A stretch of DNA of 64,000 nucleotides from Chlorops oryzae (Eukaryota > Arthropoda > Insecta > Diptera > Chloropidae). The translations under genes and the position numbers were made by a program. Positions within the stretch are counted from its first letter, which is position 1, and each line of letters starts with the position of its first letter. A model generated the notes under the pieces. The model did not search any database, was not told where the DNA came from, and worked only from the letters and a program-made list of their open reading frames with translations. This document shows, piece after piece, positions 37,837-48,931 of this stretch. Location: positions 12,754,007 to 12,818,006 of the forward strand of contig CM035807.1 in the NCBI GenBank assembly GCA_020466095.1, given 5' to 3'.

Positions 37837-38782
37837 CGGAATGTAAGGGAACTCAATCACAGAACTATAATACTCATTGCTAATTTCTTTATCCTTTTTA
37901 CAAAAAAAAAATGATTAACTTCGAGCTTCTTTGCTATGTAGACAAGTGATAGCAAAATGGAGAGCGGAAATCATTGTTCTGCGCTCTTATGAAACCAAAA
38001 AACCCTGACCTTTTAATGGAGTGAAGCGAGGGAGTTGGAAAAAGGATGAACAAAAGCAAGAAAAATATTTTTCATCAGCAGATATAGTATGTATGCAAAT
38101 CATCCCATGTTTTTTTTTGTTTTTTTATACTGACTGATTTTTTCAGCTCAACACGTGGAGCCTAATATGAAATCGTAAAGCGAACAAGCAGCAAACAACG
38201 GATGTAACTTATGTTTTACTTTGCTGTTTATGTTGGATAAGCTTTTTTGCTTTTTGTTTTAACAAAAACATTTCGAGGGTGGTCACTACTAGCTTCAGCT
38301 CTTCGGGTACATTAAGGTCAGAATATTTTTTGTGTATTTAACACTTGTAAGGCTTTGTTTTTGTTCTCATTTAATAAGAATGTTCACTGGAAGCATTTTC
38401 CAAGGAAGTTGTTAAAAAAGTTTTCGACTTTGATATGAACCCATGTATTACTCGAAACAATTGAAAACAAGTTTTTTCTCTACTTATTATGTAATAAGAA
38501 TAGTAAAATATTCTTGAAATCGTTTTTATTATCGTATACAGAAAAAAGACTCTGATTCTCACTTACTATTATGGGATGACCAGAATAAAATAAACACTTT
38601 TCAAATTTTTAAATCATTCTGTTTCCTATTGAAAAGGCAAAATTTATCTAGACAAGCAAAGACTTATATTTAGTTCCTCGAGGGTTAGAAAATATTCAAA
38701 ATTCCAAACACAACTTAACAATAGAAAATAGAAAATTATTCACTCAAGTTTTGGGAGCTTCTTTTATATTGAATAGTGTCAA
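37837..38782. other. Non-coding stretch, nothing recognised
   Basis: No exon or element recognised. Confidence 0.4.
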
Positions 38783-38786
38783 ACTT

Positions 38787-38950
38787 CCATAGCTCGAACT
38801 TCTACAAATCAAAGTCTCAATAACTCCAACTGAATCGGGTGGCAATAGGGTATATTTTTTATATAATTTCGTTTTCCCAACTTGATGTCACTATACCTCG
38901 AACTATTTCTTTGGATAATGATGGATCGTGTTATAGAAGTTCGACTATAT
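38787..38950. mobile_element. Small pogo-like inverted-repeat element
   Basis: ATAGCTCGAACTTCTA near 38789 pairs with TAGAAGTTCGACTAT near 38934. ~165 bp with words such as ACCTCGAACT typical of Tc1/pogo-type MITEs. Exact ends uncertain. Confidence 0.45.
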
Positions 38951-40788
38951 TATTCAGCACTTCAATTACTGAAGCATTTGTTTCCAACTGAAATGGCAAT
39001 GCAAAATCTGTAGAAATTTTCACAGTAAATAATGTGGAATCGGTATTCCGTATGACATATTGGAGCATTGAGTGTCAGTTTCCACAAAATGTTCCACATT
39101 CAAATTTTATGACATTGTTAAATCACAAATCATGATCGAGGACAATCGTTATCCACGCTAACATCAATAACACATTACCTTTCTTAAGTAAACGCCAGTT
39201 ATGAAGGTTTGTTATATATTTAAGATTGGTGACATTTCTTAGATGAACTGTAAATCAACGTTCATTTATTTTGAAAGCCCAAACGAATCGATTGTGGCTT
39301 TGATACGTTTTTACTTATTACGACTAGTAACTTTGTTTCATAGAATTATTTACATAAGCAGAAATTGTTCTTTCAATTGAACCAATGTAAACGCAAATCC
39401 ATTAAACAATCGGCCAAAGGCTCTAAAGTTTAACCCACTCATCATACACTTAGTGCAATAAGTTCTATACAACTTTAGTACCAACTCCCCATGAAAAATA
39501 GCATTTGGACGTACGCAGAACGATAAATTTTATTGTTACTTTTCCCCAGAGAAATAAGCTGAAAAGACCATAAAGTGTGAAGCAAAGTCTTCCCCATTTA
39601 ACAGTTAAAGTTTTTAGGTGAACGAAAAATAAACGAACAAATAAACAACCCTCTGCCCGCTCAGCTCCAAAGAGAGCCATCAATATTAAATTTTTTGCTG
39701 GATTGCGGGTCGATATTTTTTTATTTTTTATTTTTTTGTGGCGTGGTTTATTTTCTACGAATTTCAATGCTTTGTCTACCCATCTTTATCGTGTGATTGA
39801 GCTCATTCGCAAAACTACAAGACGAAGAATTACCAAATCAGAATGTGCGTACTCCTGAGATGGACGAGGAAACTGTGTCCTCAATCTGTGCATAGCGTAG
39901 CGTAAACAAGTGAAATGATGACACAACAAATCGGCAAGAAGAATAGAATGTTTGAATAGTCCCAAAAGTCTAGCAGGAATGGCTTTTGTGCCAGCGTGTA
40001 AATGTTTACATATAACAATTTTCTTTTCTTATTTAGAGATAATGAACTATGAATACACAAAGCAGTAATTCACTGTCGTGCGTTCATCCAGAATTGAAAA
40101 TTGGTTTAAGGTACAGCCTGATGTCGAATGATCTTCGAATATATGAAAGTCAAAAAGGCCAAAAGAAACGAACAAACAGCTAAACGAATGTAACATAAAC
40201 ATCTACTAAAGCGTATGAAAAACCAAGGCGAACATCAAAGCAAGGAGAAAACGGAATGAGCGGAATTTTTCCCTGCCTGAAGGGAAAGGAGAGGGAGCAT
40301 TGAATTCCTTAACTTGTCTGCCACGTTCATGATGTTAATGCCATACTCATTGACTGCAGTCAAGAAGTCAAATACAGTGGGCTTTATTATAGAAGACTTT
40401 TATTTTATGGAATTATCCTATTTCTTGTTCCGCCCTAATGCAAGAAACTCACAATATTGACTTTCACTTTTTCTTTTTTTAATGGGGAAGATTGTATGGA
40501 TTGGATTGGAACAAACCTTTAAAATTGCTGTAAGGACGCACGAAACTGGTCGTACATTTTGTGGTTGATTTAAGGAGCTATTCTTAAACTCGTACTGAGA
40601 TCCTGTCTGTGCAGCGATTCTTTTCATATTCTTCTCACTAAAGGTGAATTGGAGAGTAAAAGGATTAAGGTTTATTTTCACGAAAGTTTTTCAAGAGGTA
40701 AAAACTTTAAAGTTACAGGTGAACAATAACTCGAACATAGAGCAATGAAAGGGCTTCGCCGATATTCTCTGAAACCGAAAAGGTGTTC
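38951..40788. other. Non-coding stretch, nothing recognised
   Basis: No gene or bounded element found; the longest frame (39465-39767, minus) has no family features. Confidence 0.4.
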
Positions 40789-40792
40789 TTAA

Positions 40793-41152
40793 CCCTTTCT
40801 ATCGGGATATCAATTCTAGGTGATTTCCTACAACTTCTTTTCTTTATCTTATTAAAGAAGGTAAATTAGAACACATAATTTTTTTTTAGATTTTTATTTT
40901 ACTTATTTTCAGGATCTAGACTGTATTTGTACCGTCAGAAACTTAAGGTATTAAAAATGATTAACGAACACCAACTTTGAAATGAAATAAATCAGCAGAT
41001 TACTGAGCAATTCGCAAATCGGCGCCCTCAATGGCTTACGTAAACGATTCTTAAACGGATCGTTAGTAAATTATAGCAAAATATTGTTGAGTACTTAAAT
41101 TCTTTGAGAAAAAGAGAAGTGGTACAAATTCGTACATTCAGAAAAGAAAGGG
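40793..41152. mobile_element. Possible piggyBac-type MITE, TTAA-flanked, 360 bp
   Basis: CCCTTTCT (40793-40800) and AGAAAGGG (41145-41152) are flanked by TTAA (40789-40792, 41153-41156). The inverted repeat is short (8 bp), so the call rests mainly on the TTAA and CCC-type ends shared with piggyBac elements. Confidence 0.42.
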
Positions 41153-41397
41153 TTAAAAGTTAAAAACAAAAAATAATTTTAAAAACGGTGGAAAAAAAGA
41201 TATGTTGAATGATTTGAGACTCTCATGATGAGGCTTCATTTTATCCGCCATAATCTTCAAAAATATATTAACCCTCTGCACAATTACCGTAAACTTTTCA
41301 TAGTTCGTTATCAAATCATATAAATTCCGCTTTTAACATAAATGAAAACCTTTCAAAATTTTTCGAAAAGCATTCTGAAATCCCCACGCAATTTTAA

Positions 41398-41552
41398 CCC
41401 TCTAATGCCAGAATTTTTTTTTTTTTTTAATAAAAAGTTCAGATATGACTAATTTTGGATAGAAAAACATGAATCTGAAATAATTATTAATTTTTTTTTT
41501 GGTAATTTTTTCGAAAAAAGTCTGTCTAGTGAAGGAGCCAGGAATTAGAGGG
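41398..41552. mobile_element. piggyBac-type MITE, TTAA-flanked, 155 bp
   Basis: CCCTCTAATGCCAG at the left and an inverted CCCTCTAATTCC at the right are flanked by TTAA (41394-41397, 41553-41556). The same end sequence (CCCTCTAATGCA) closes the piggyBac remnant within the hAT element at 51861, suggesting one family. No coding capacity. Confidence 0.72.
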
Positions 41553-41556
41553 TTAA

Positions 41557-42780
41557 TTGCAAAGGCACTATATATCAATATATCGTCCACCTTTCACTGA
41601 ATACCTACTAGTTATACATATATAAAATGTTCAATTTCTTATAATTTAGCTCATGGCAAAATTAAGTCCAGGTTTCTGAAATAAAAAAATTCTAAGCGCC
41701 TTTGTTTTGAATTGAAACTTCCACGTGTGCAGGACACAGAGAAAATATCCGAAAGATGAAATCGCATACATTTCTGAAAAGAAACAATTTCTCTTCCATT
41801 TGAAGGAACTCTTTGGAATCTCTCAACACAAATTGGTGAGAATCCAGTTCTATGATGCCGCGCGGTCGAAATAAGAGCAAATTGGTAATCACCGTTTCGA
41901 GCGAGTCAGTGCACGATGAGTTCACATTGAAGCAGGAGCAGCATCCGAAAACTTAGTCGACTTGCGTACGTTAAGCGGTACGGAAGCTCTTGCTCCTCCG
42001 TTTTCAATCCGGTATAAAGAATTTCGCTAACGGTTCCGGGGATTGTTTTTGAAAATATTTATGCTTAAAGAAATTATTCAAAACTAAGCCAATTTTTAAA
42101 TTGTGTTAAAAATCAGGACCAAAATAAATCCGATGCTGAAGCAATTGCAATTAAATATGATATAAATATATATAATATATATGATATATGAAAAAATAAA
42201 CTAAATAAATGCATATCATTGATAAGTGGAAAAACAAAACGTTTGCTTGATGAACATAAAAACGGCAGCAGAATTTCATGTCACTCGAAAATTACAACTG
42301 AATTTTGGAAATTGCAAGTGAAAATTTCATTGAATTTCAAACCACAGACTTTTGTGGGAGATTAAAGGATATAATAAGATTCTTATTAATCGTACAACTC
42401 AGATTCCGGTTATCTGCAATGTTAAATTGATTAAAGAAAAGTCAATTATGTTAACGGAAAAGTGTAAAGCAATTAATGTAATTGAAATGAAATAATAATT
42501 CAAAAAATTTAGATACTCCTGGAAGTGAAAATAGCCCATAAACATGAATTTTTGGATATTGTTCCTGTTTATCATTTCTTATGGTGAGACTTTGAAATGT
42601 TACAGTTTCAATAAATTGATTTATTTTTACCAAATGACATTTTCTTCCGATTGAGAAAGACCTTTAGAAGTAATATCTCCTTTAGCGAACCAACACAGAT
42701 ATAAAAATCCTTTAGATTTTTATTTTCATTAAAGCAATTTTTACTTACAAAGGAAATGAGATGATATGAAATAAGAAAAA
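41557..42780. other. Non-coding stretch, nothing recognised
   Basis: AT-rich with a TATATA-type simple run at about 42160-42190. No exon seen. Confidence 0.4.
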
Positions 42781-42784
42781 CAAA

Positions 42785-42900
42785 CCCCCTTATTCATAAT
42801 CAAATTTTAAATTTAAAACATTGTTTAAATGTCGAATTTCCATACAAAAACTGAATTTAAACAATGTCTTAAATTTAAAATTAGACTATAAATAAGGGGG
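42785..42900. mobile_element. Palindromic MITE with CCCCCTTATTCATA ends, copy 1
   Basis: The 116-bp unit begins CCCCCTTATTCATAATC and ends as its imperfect reverse complement (...AATAAGGGGG). The arms contain TTAAATTTAAAACATTG. A second, end-truncated copy lies at 55686-55779. Confidence 0.75.
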
Positions 42901-44179
42901 TTAGAGTTCTATGAACGAGGAGGCTTTTGGAATCACTGATTGCTTAAAATCTTCAAAATACTTGTAGATGAATTGCTCCTTTAAAAGCAAACATTCATGT
43001 CCTTATGAGCGTTCGTGTACATTCATGTTCTCAATGTGATCAATATTTTAAACAGACCGATTCAAAAACGCGTAACAAAGCAACAGATGGGTTTTTTCTA
43101 TCAGAATAAAATCCTTCGTTTGCTTATAGAATTTTATGATCCACGATGATGCACAATGAATCGGTCATTTCAAAAACCCCTGAAGTCAAATGTTTTTCAA
43201 CATTTTTTTTTTTTTTTTTGCTGGAAATGAGGAGAAGGTGCGTATTTTGGGAAAGGACACATGATTTTAAACATCCCTTCCTCCTTAATATCGAATAAAG
43301 GATATACAAAAGTCCTTTTAAGCTTCTTACTTTGATGCAGTATTGAATTGATTCCTGATAAATTCCATGCTAGGGACTTATGAGGTTTTTGAAATGACCC
43401 GTTCAAACATGTATTCTTAGAACTTAAAAATACGTACCACCTGAAATAAATGGGAAGGCCGCCCAAACAAACAATTATGCTTCACCACAAACAATTATTT
43501 TTGAGCTGTTCTCAAATTGCATTTTATCATTCTTAAGTGATCGACTTTTCGATCCGAGAGTAAATTGAAACCGGTGATTTTATCAAACAGAAATATATAA
43601 GCGACTAACTTGGAACTATCAAAAGAGTAACAATGAGTAGGTATATAATATAAAGTGAGAAGGAGCAATGGTGTTTAGGCTGCAAACTTTTTCTAAGTAT
43701 ATGAACATTATGAAAACAGATAATAATTGTTGAAATGTCAAAAAAATGTTACTCCCAACATCTCTTAGCGTAGTCCTGTCGGGAAGGATATCGATTCTTA
43801 TCACATATAAGGGTTTGACCAAAGTGGTGAAATCAATGCCATTGGTTTTTGGGCCCAGGAAGAACTCGTCCTTTTGATTCTATTAACAAGCAATGCAAAA
43901 AAAAAATAGCCTGGAAGTATGCAACGATTTTTATAAATAATTGTTTTGGGATCATAATTGGACAGCTTTAGAGCAACAAAAGTAAAATGTTAATTTATTA
44001 TAACAAATTTAAGAGGACTCTGCGTTCTTTGAATTTGCGTTATTACTTTTAACCATTTTCATATAAAATTAAGAAAATATTAGGCCCCTATTTTATTTGG
44101 CGCCCAAATTGTTTCAAAAATATTCAATAAATGACGCCTAGATGGCCTAGTATTGAAAAACATTGCTTACGAACCTGTC
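42901..44179. other. Non-coding stretch upstream of the beat-family exons
   Basis: No exon recognised; presumed intron or 5' flank of the beat-family gene. Confidence 0.4.
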
Positions 44180-44349
44180 GTCTTCACGAAAAACTCAGAA
44201 AAGCAGGACTTTTTGGGAAAATCCACACTAAGCTACCTCTAAACCTTTTACAAAAAAATCTGAAAAAATTCTCAAAAATACTTTAACCCATAAGCTCACG
44301 TGCAACAATGAAATTAGAGTAAAAAAATTGGTTTGGGACACCCTAATGT
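44180..44349 (+). mobile_element. MITE with ATTAGGGTGTCCC end, truncated copy 2
   Basis: Similar to the right half of 9722-10056 (AACCTCTAARCC, CATAAGCT, then GGGACACCCTAATGTA). Its left end was not found, so it is probably truncated. Confidence 0.55.
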
Positions 44350-44355
44350 ACATAT

Positions 44356-44548
44356 GGGCAATTCCACGAGAAACGGTCCCACCGGTGACAGACAGTCAGA
44401 GCAAAAAATTCGTAATTTCAGAGCCTAACTATTTTTAAAGGCTTTCAAAAACTAGAATTTTTGTAAATCACGTCCTTTTTCTTCATTAAAATGAGCTTAA
44501 ACCTAAAAAATAAATGTCACAAGTGGGACAAAATTCATGGAATTGCCC
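44356..44548 (+). mobile_element. MITE with GGGCAATTC ends, copy 2
   Basis: Same family as 28250-28429, same orientation; ends GGGCAATTCCACGAGAA and TTCATGGAATTGCCC are near-perfect inverted repeats over the outer ~14 bases. It stops 159 bp before the first recognised beat-family exon. Confidence 0.77.
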
Positions 44549-44707
44549 AAAGAGTGTAATAAGCAAGCCAAGCCTTTCTACTGTTTCTTAGAAGGACCGC
44601 TAAATTTTTTTATCTATCCTTTTTATCATTCATAGAACTCACACTCGTCGATTTCTTTGTAAAAATTTAAAAAATTTCACCCAAATTCTCTACTGTTTGA
44701 ATTGCAG

Positions 44708-46082
44708 ATATTTTTAACATTTCTTGCCTGAAAGTTTCTGATTTAAATGTTCCGGAAATTGTGGATTTTCGTGACAACGTCACGCTCTCTTGTAAATACG
44801 ATATGAACGACGACACTTTGAATTCTGTAAAGTGGTACAAGGACAAGCATGAATTTTTCAGGTAAATTTTTGAACCCCTTAAACCCATTTTAAGAAGAAT
44901 TAAGCTTGTATGGAAAAGTACTTTGTGAACATTTTGATCCCAGTGCAGTCATTTTAGTCGATCTAAGAAAATTATGATGAAATTAAAATGATCAAATGAG
45001 TTTTGGTCTCTACTTAGGGACTTCGTACAGGGTGAAAGAGCACAAAAAAAAAAATTTAGATTGCATTACCAATAAAAATTTTGAAGAACACACATTAATT
45101 TCATAGATATTCACCGATGATGCATCCAATGTATATGAAATTTCCCACGGTCGGTGTACAGGTACAGGAGGGCAAATATTATTGCAATGAATCGAATTGT
45201 CATGTTGAGCTTGGTTCTTTGAGTGCAAAGTCAACGGGAGTTTATAGGTGCGAGGTTTCCGGCGATGCTCCGCATTTTAAGCTTGCAGATAGAGCAGCTA
45301 ATATGACTGTAGCTGGTGAGTAGTGGTGTAGAAGAAGAACACACAATTCTACACAAAAGACAATAAGAAGAAAACTATCACATATCAATCCTGTCACTTA
45401 CAGCGCTGCCGCAAAGCGATCCTTTAATCGAAAATTTCAACTCGGTTTATCGCATTGGAGAGTATTTAAGTGCGAGCTGCGCATCGGACTATTCCAGTTT
45501 GCCGACGAGACTGGCATGGTTTATCAACGGGGAACCGGTAACATAAGCCACATAAATTCATTTTCCTTTTAATTTTTTTCTCTACTGCAACAAGGATTAC
45601 AGGAACTGACACAGACACACACTGTCGTTTCAGGCACAATCCGACGAAGTGCAGCCAAGCAGCTCCAATAGTATAGTAGCGCATGATTATATATTAAGAC
45701 GGCAGAAATTGCAGATAAATTTATATTTGACTGGCAAACGATTTCTTTTTGCTGGAAATACTCTGGAACTGAAATGCGTAGCGGTTATTGAAAAATTCCC
45801 AGGATTACGGAGGGACAGAGCGTTGACGGCGGCGCTCATGCAGATCGACAACCTAAATAATCAAATGTTGAAATACACTGTCAACTCTGGTAAGAGGCTC
45901 CCTTGTTCTTGAATATTTATTGTGTTCGATATCCAACATGTAGAAGCTTGATTGCTTATTTTCAAGAAAATTATATAGTACTAAGGATTTTCTCTCTTCT
46001 TTTAGGTAGTGAACGAAGAGTCGAAAAGTATTTTGCCTATTTTATAGCAACACTGTCCGTGTGTCTGGCGTTTCTAAATTAA
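44708..46082 (+). CDS. beaten path (beat) family immunoglobulin protein, 3' five coding exons
   Basis: Exons 44708-44861, 45107-45315, 45404-45537, 45634-45889 and 46006-46082 join in phase and encode 275 residues plus the end of a split codon. GT/AG borders bound introns of 245, 88, 96 and 116 bp. Beat proteins are secreted or membrane-anchored neuronal cell-surface proteins that bind Side-family partners in axon guidance. First Ig domain: LSCKYDM, VKWYKD and GVYRCEVSG give the Cys-Trp-YxC core, and the family phrase GDAPHFKL follows. Second Ig domain: YLSASC, LAWFING and LELKCVAV. An extra Cys pair lies in YYCNESNCHV. N-glycosylation sequons include NVT, NES and NMT. The C-terminal YFAYFIATLSVCLAFLN is hydrophobic and suits a GPI-anchor signal. 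The start and signal peptide are absent, so at least one 5' exon lies upstream or outside. The paralogue is not assigned. Confidence 0.9.
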
Positions 46083-46248
46083 GATGAATCTCGATGAATT
46101 GTTAAGAGAAAGTCGAACTGTGTATGTAAATTGTGTTTAAGAGCAAATCTTTTATATTGTGGCTACGTTTGATGAATTTGAATTGTTGTTTTTTTTTTTT
46201 TTGGTATTTTTTATTCTTTGAAATACCTTAGGTCTTATAAATCATTTG

Positions 46249-46412
46249 GGCAATTCACAACGTCTTCTAAAATCCCTTTTAAATTTTGGGCTAAAATAAT
46301 CATTTTATATAAATATATGTAATATAAAAAAGAGATTTTAGAAGACTTTGAGCATTGCCATTTTGGCTGGGAATAATTTTCAAAGGGAATCCTGAAGACT
46401 TTGTGAATTGCC
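46249..46412. mobile_element. Small inverted-repeat element downstream of the beat-family stop
   Basis: A 28-bp unit starting GGCAATTCACAACGTCTTC (46249) appears inverted at 46385-46412 and again, inverted, at about 46333-46360. This gives a 164-bp foldback unit 167 bp after the stop codon. It could form a hairpin in the 3' UTR if transcribed. Confidence 0.65.
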
Positions 46413-46504
46413 TAATTATAAATTTTGAAACTTAAGAACATTCGAATTTTTTTCTTATATGTACATAATAAGAGGACATGAAGGGAGGCATACAAAGCTA
46501 TTTG

Positions 46505-46510
46505 AATAAA
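46505..46510 (+). terminator. Candidate polyadenylation signal of beat-family gene
   Basis: AATAAA is the first strong signal seen after the stop at 46082, 423 bp downstream. If used, the 3' UTR would include the foldback at 46249-46412. Not confirmed. Confidence 0.4.
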
Positions 46511-47019
46511 GTTAACGCATCCTAAATTTACTTTTAAGAAAGAACGTGTTTTAAATGAATTTTTCTCTGGTGTGACATGAAAAAGTCAACAATGTCGTCA
46601 ATTGAAATGTTTTTGGTTAGCTCATAACGGAATTTAAAAATAAAAATAAACAATTTTTATAAGAAATTTTCTTCCAGTCACTCTCTAATTATTTTGGTTG
46701 GAAGTCCTACGAAGGTTCAGTGTGTTTTTCGAAGTCAAAATGGTAAGAGATATCCAGAAAACTTTAAGGTTTGTAAAAGTCTTCAACACAATTGTATAGA
46801 ATTATTGGTTAACCACCTGCATTGTGTGTTGAAAAAACTATCAGGCTACAAATCTGCCATCGCTGTTTAAACTTTCAAATGATAATGGATATTGTAAGAC
46901 AGTTGGAACGTCGCACATTTCGGAGTCCTTCATATAGGAACACCAACAAAATAGGGTTTTTAACAACTTTTTTGTTTCATTCGTAACTGATTCACTTTTT
47001 AATGAAGTATTTGGATCAT

Positions 47020-47300
47020 AGAGGACGCGTGCGTTCGATCAGGGTACGAGTTCGATTCCCATACAGAGAACACGCAAGTGCAATGCCCAACTAGCACTGT
47101 TTTAAAACATTTTTCGTGGTATCAACTGGGTCGGTTTAGGCCTAAGTGGTTATCCACTAGGCAGACGCGTGCTTGACCGGGATACGAGTTTCGATTCACT
47201 CACATGATAAACGGAGTGCAATGTCCCAAGCCTAGCACTGGTTTTTCAAAAATCGTGGTATCACAATGGGGCGGTAAACGGCCTAAGTGGCATCCACTCC
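47020..47300 (+). repeat. Tandem tRNA-like (SINE-type) repeat, ~140-bp period
   Basis: ACGCGTGC starts at 47025 and 47165, each followed by GAGTTCGATTCCC or GAGTTTCGATTCAC, resembling Pol III B boxes. GGCCTAAGTGGTTATCC (about 47139) resembles an A box. ATCGTGGTATCA-like words recur at the same offset. Probably two decayed tRNA-derived SINE units in tandem. Confidence 0.55.
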
Positions 47301-48466
47301 AACATACATACATACAAACATACAACTCTTTTTTTGCTCATATGTGAAAAATGTATATGCAAAGCGTTGAAGTTTTGGCTACTCATGGGAATTTAATATA
47401 AATAATAAACTGCGCATGTGGAAACACTGAATATTTAACATTTTTCCTTGCGAAAAGCAATAGGAATTCGAAACTGAAGCCATTTGCAATTTAATCGCAA
47501 AGCACGTGGAATTTATGGAATTCGAGCAAAAAAAAAAAAACAAAAAAACTACACCGTTATATTTTTCAAATTTTTGCATCGTAAACCGTTCAGCAAGGAA
47601 TTATTAATTAAAATTACAACCGGCGATAGTTTTCGATTGTACATAGATCCATCTACATTCCATTCCCAAGGTACTTTGAATTTTTTGTTCAAATTGCTCG
47701 GATCGTTCTCTCTGTTATTGGTGGCATCAAAATGAACACTTATTTTTCTATATGATTTATGAGAAGGGAAATAAAAAACGTACAAATTTATTTAGCTTTT
47801 ACTGAGTTGACGGCCAAAATAAGTTCATAAACCGCATGGACACTACGACACCTAGATTGCTATCTGTTTTCTGAAAAATAGTAGCTTAGTAGAACGAAAT
47901 AAAAATTTATTATAGATGCTTTTTCCGGGAAAATAGTGACAACAGATCATTAAGCGTCGCTTCTGGAGGACCGAAATTAACTTTTTCCAGTGTGCAAAAT
48001 TTCCGACGCGACAGTTCATCAGACATCGGAAATTAATGGGCAAGAAACAGCGTACGTATTTCAAATGATTTTTGTATTATTGAAAAAATATATACATATC
48101 TTGTGGAATGTATCAAATGCATACATTGTTTAAAGTGAACACATTTTCCGAGGAATTGGTGGAAAAAATATATGAATTTATGATGGTGAGAAGTGAATAA
48201 AACGGATGAGTTAATTTAAGATGGAGCTTGAGTTGTAATTGAGCTTTCAACAAATTAGTATTAATAGTGATAAACCGCGTTATTATGCACCAAAAAAGTT
48301 CTTAATGACATTAATTTTGTACCAAAATATATGAGAATAGCAAAATTAAGGCGATCCTGCCAATACAATACATGGCACCCATACTTGAATGAAAAGATTA
48401 TCAAGTCTAGAAATCGTTTGACTGATATTTCTGTTAATGTCAATGCCCTATTTGATCAATATACAT
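47301..48466. other. Non-coding stretch, nothing recognised
   Basis: No exon or element recognised. Confidence 0.4.
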
Positions 48467-48468
48467 AA

Positions 48469-48931
48469 CCTGTAGAAAGCTGTTAAGCAATTTGCCTAAA
48501 AGAACTAGTACTTTTACCAGTACTAAAATAACTAGTGCAATGTTTGGGTATATTTGGACCATAACTATACAAGTGATCAGTGGAATAATTGCATTCATTC
48601 ATTGACGCGTTATAAATTGATAATAAATACACAATCGAATGGTTTTCTTTTATTATAAATATTTATTTCCATTTTGTACTGAAAAAGAAATCCACGATTC
48701 TGTAAACTTTTTCCCGTAACCATCACTAGTACTTAACAGGTGCAAATTTACCCAATTGGATCGAAAAGTACTAGAATAGTTCTGGTGCATACTGTACTAG
48801 TGCTTTCCTGTACAGATGTTATACTGATTTTTGACAGAATTTTATATGGATAGGGGTATAGAAAAGAACTAGTACTGGTGGCTTTTGCACTAGTAAAGTA
48901 CTAGTACGACACTAGTTCAAATTCCTACAGG
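48469..48931. mobile_element. ACTAGT-rich inverted-repeat element
   Basis: The edges CCTGTAG (48469) and CTACAGG (48925) are inverted. ACTAGT occurs eight times between them (48504, 48531, 48725, 48796, 48868, 48889, 48900, 48911), far above chance, and clusters towards the ends in both orientations. Probably a MITE with repeated subterminal palindromes; ends only approximate. Confidence 0.5.

Noticed and set aside
45466..45684. Minus-strand 72-codon frame
   Set aside because: It is a shadow of the third and fourth beat-family exons.
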